64,000 nucleotides of DNA from CAYTPI01 sp964439625 (GTDB lineage Bacteria > Chloroflexota > Anaerolineae > Aggregatilineales > UBA3940): NCBI GenBank assembly GCA_964439625.1, contig CAYTPI010000001.1, positions 62,001 through 126,000 on the forward strand. The letters are read 5' to 3'. The notes under the pieces were generated by a model, which made no database searches, was not told the DNA's origin, and worked only from the letters and a program-made list of their open reading frames with translations. Positions 62,997-64,000 of this stretch are shown here, piece by piece. A program made the position numbers and the translations under genes. How positions within the stretch are numbered: the first letter of the stretch is position 1; every line of letters begins with the position of its first letter.

Positions 62997-63373
62997 CTTA
63001 ACTACTGTGAACTAGATGAATATACATATATAGGTATCGGCGCTGACAGAAGACACTGGGTAGCATACGTCTGTCTGTTATGTGAACGAACATTGTTCTA
63101 CGATTAGCGCTGTTAATAACTTATAGCGTATCGGCTGGGGTTTGACTGTCAAGCTGGTTGTACACCGATACTACCTATCAAAACAAGTTTACCGGAAAAT
63201 TGCACAGACAATTTGATAATCGCATAACAATGATCAAACAACCACTGTTTGTTGCTACAGTATGGCACAGAATCAAGATAACGGCGTTAGCTGAAACAAT
63301 AATTTAACAAGAAACATTTTTAAGGCTAACGTGGCATAATCCAGCAGGGATCACTTTCGGAGAGGAATCAAGT
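62997..63373. other. Intergenic region upstream of the giant kinase
   Basis: About 370 AT-rich bases between divergent genes. On the minus strand TTGACA (near 63152) lies 16 bases from TACGCT, a weak candidate kinase promoter; the TTGACAGTCAA around it is itself palindromic. On the plus side CATAAT (63335-63340) precedes the small membrane gene. No gene or RNA is supported. Confidence 0.4.
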
Positions 63374-63703
63374 GTGAAAAATCTACGGATATCAACACTG
63401 GTAACGATTGTTCTACTTATTGTCGGCTTCATCTTAGCGATTCTTGCCTTCGCCCAGGCCAGCAACTCTGAGATATCACCACTTTTCATCCTCATTGTGA
63501 TGCTAGTATCGGCCTTATTTTTTGCAGCGGCGGCAGTCGTTGCCCTTCGGCGGAAATCTATCGTGCAGCGTGTGGTTGGCTTAGCCGCGGTGGTCGCGGC
63601 AGTCTACATGATCGCATTCGGCATTTTTAGTTACAGTATGTTGCGCATCGAGGTTCCTGAAGAATTTCTAGAAAGCCAGCGCACTCCGGAATTACCACAA
63701 TAG
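63374..63703 (+). CDS. Small membrane protein with about three transmembrane helices
   Basis: A 109-residue protein of unknown family. GTG start with GGAGAGGA about 5-8 bases upstream. Three hydrophobic segments (LVTIVLLIVGFILAILAF, LFILIVMLVSALFFAAAAVV, VVGLAAVVAAVYMIAFGIF) with a short Glu-rich C-terminus. Converges on the next gene with only 2 bases between them. Confidence 0.7.
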   Translation: MKNLRISTLVTIVLLIVGFILAILAFAQASNSEISPLFILIVMLVSALFFAAAAVVALRRKSIVQRVVGLAAVVAAVYMIAFGIFSYSMLRIEVPEEFLESQRTPELPQ

Positions 63704-63705
63704 CG

Positions 63706-64000
63706 TCAGTCTTTCGTCTGCTTAAACTGCTGTAACTGATGATGCGTGTAACGCCCCACAGGTGCAGTTTGCAGATGACTTACTAGGTCAGTGGGGCTTA
63801 CCAACCGCCGACCATCAGATTGGTGAACTGATGTTATGTTTGAGCGGCGAGCGTGTGCCAGTGCCGCTTCAACTTGGTCATGCAAGATGAGCGATATAAT
63901 CTCAGGTTGACGCTGCTTAATCCCAAAGAAACAATAATGACCAGCCCTATTTGCATAGATCAAGAGGTTAATTGTAGGTTCTTCCAATCGCTCTGCGGCA
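63706..64000 (-). CDS. Partial protein of unknown function, C-terminal part
   Basis: The frame is open to the right window edge, with a TTG at 63987 preceded by further open codons, so this is probably the C-terminal fragment of a longer gene. The visible about 98 residues (INLLIYANRAGHYCFF, LILHDQVEAALAHARR, VSPTDLVSHLQ) match nothing I recognise. No motif or signal peptide is seen. Confidence 0.4.
   Translation of the reverse strand, partial: AAERLEEPTINLLIYANRAGHYCFFGIKQRQPEIISLILHDQVEAALAHARRSNITSVHQSDGRRLVSPTDLVSHLQTAPVGRYTHHQLQQFKQTKD

Overview
This 64 kb window looks like a chromosomal segment of a Chloroflexota bacterium, probably class Anaerolineae. This is inferred from gene content, not from a marker search. 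Pointers are the very large histidine kinases with many GAF domains, single-domain response regulators, many lipoproteins with PPC or TolB-like domains, a small SRP RNA without an Alu domain, frequent TTG and GTG starts, and intermediate base composition. No phage, integrase or CRISPR array is seen. The only mobile-element trace is a short palindrome-rich stretch at about 6.8-6.96 kb.

Left part (1-11.7 kb): the N-terminal end of an ECF sigma factor, a membrane-anchored TolB-like propeller protein, a CheY-like regulator, htpG, two overlapping HEAT-repeat genes, a small membrane protein, serS, and a tandem cluster of four small lipoproteins (three with PPC domains). From 11.8 to 22.5 kb lie a thiolase, a GerW/YtfJ-like pair, an ACC deaminase-like PLP protein lacking a signature motif, a second TolB-like protein, an EGF-plus-propeller lipoprotein, panE, a GT-C membrane protein, a duplicated cysteine-rich lipoprotein and an MFS transporter. 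From 22.5 to 30.7 kb lie a Ser/Thr kinase, the SRP RNA gene, a G5/3D cell-wall protein, rpsA, a DUF5684-like protein and two zinc-ribbon membrane proteins.

The rest is dominated by signal transduction. A GTPase gene overlaps a 1482-residue multi-GAF kinase, followed by a 1138-residue one (30.7-39.6 kb). A metabolic and envelope interlude follows (39.8-47.3 kb: OsmC-like, serine hydrolase, HEAT protein coupled to an arylamine N-acetyltransferase, VWA lipoprotein, DUF4287-like protein, VOC protein), then two tRNA-Ser genes. A second signalling block runs from 47.8 to 63.0 kb: a receiver, a PAS-GAF protein, a receiver-kinase, three more receivers, a threonine-synthase-like enzyme fused to two receiver domains, and a ~2483-residue Cache-HAMP-GAF-PAS kinase.

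The most striking content is this last block. The giant kinase contains a PAS domain with the full LOV photoreceptor signature (GNNCRFLQ plus the flavin-contacting Asn and Gln residues), so it is probably a blue-light or redox-responsive kinase. Directly downstream, in the same orientation, is a PLP enzyme carrying two complete phosphoacceptor domains, followed by three receivers with short gaps. A light/redox-sensing phosphorelay that acts directly on an amino-acid enzyme is a reasonable but untested hypothesis. A terminator-like hairpin lies between the kinase and the fusion gene.
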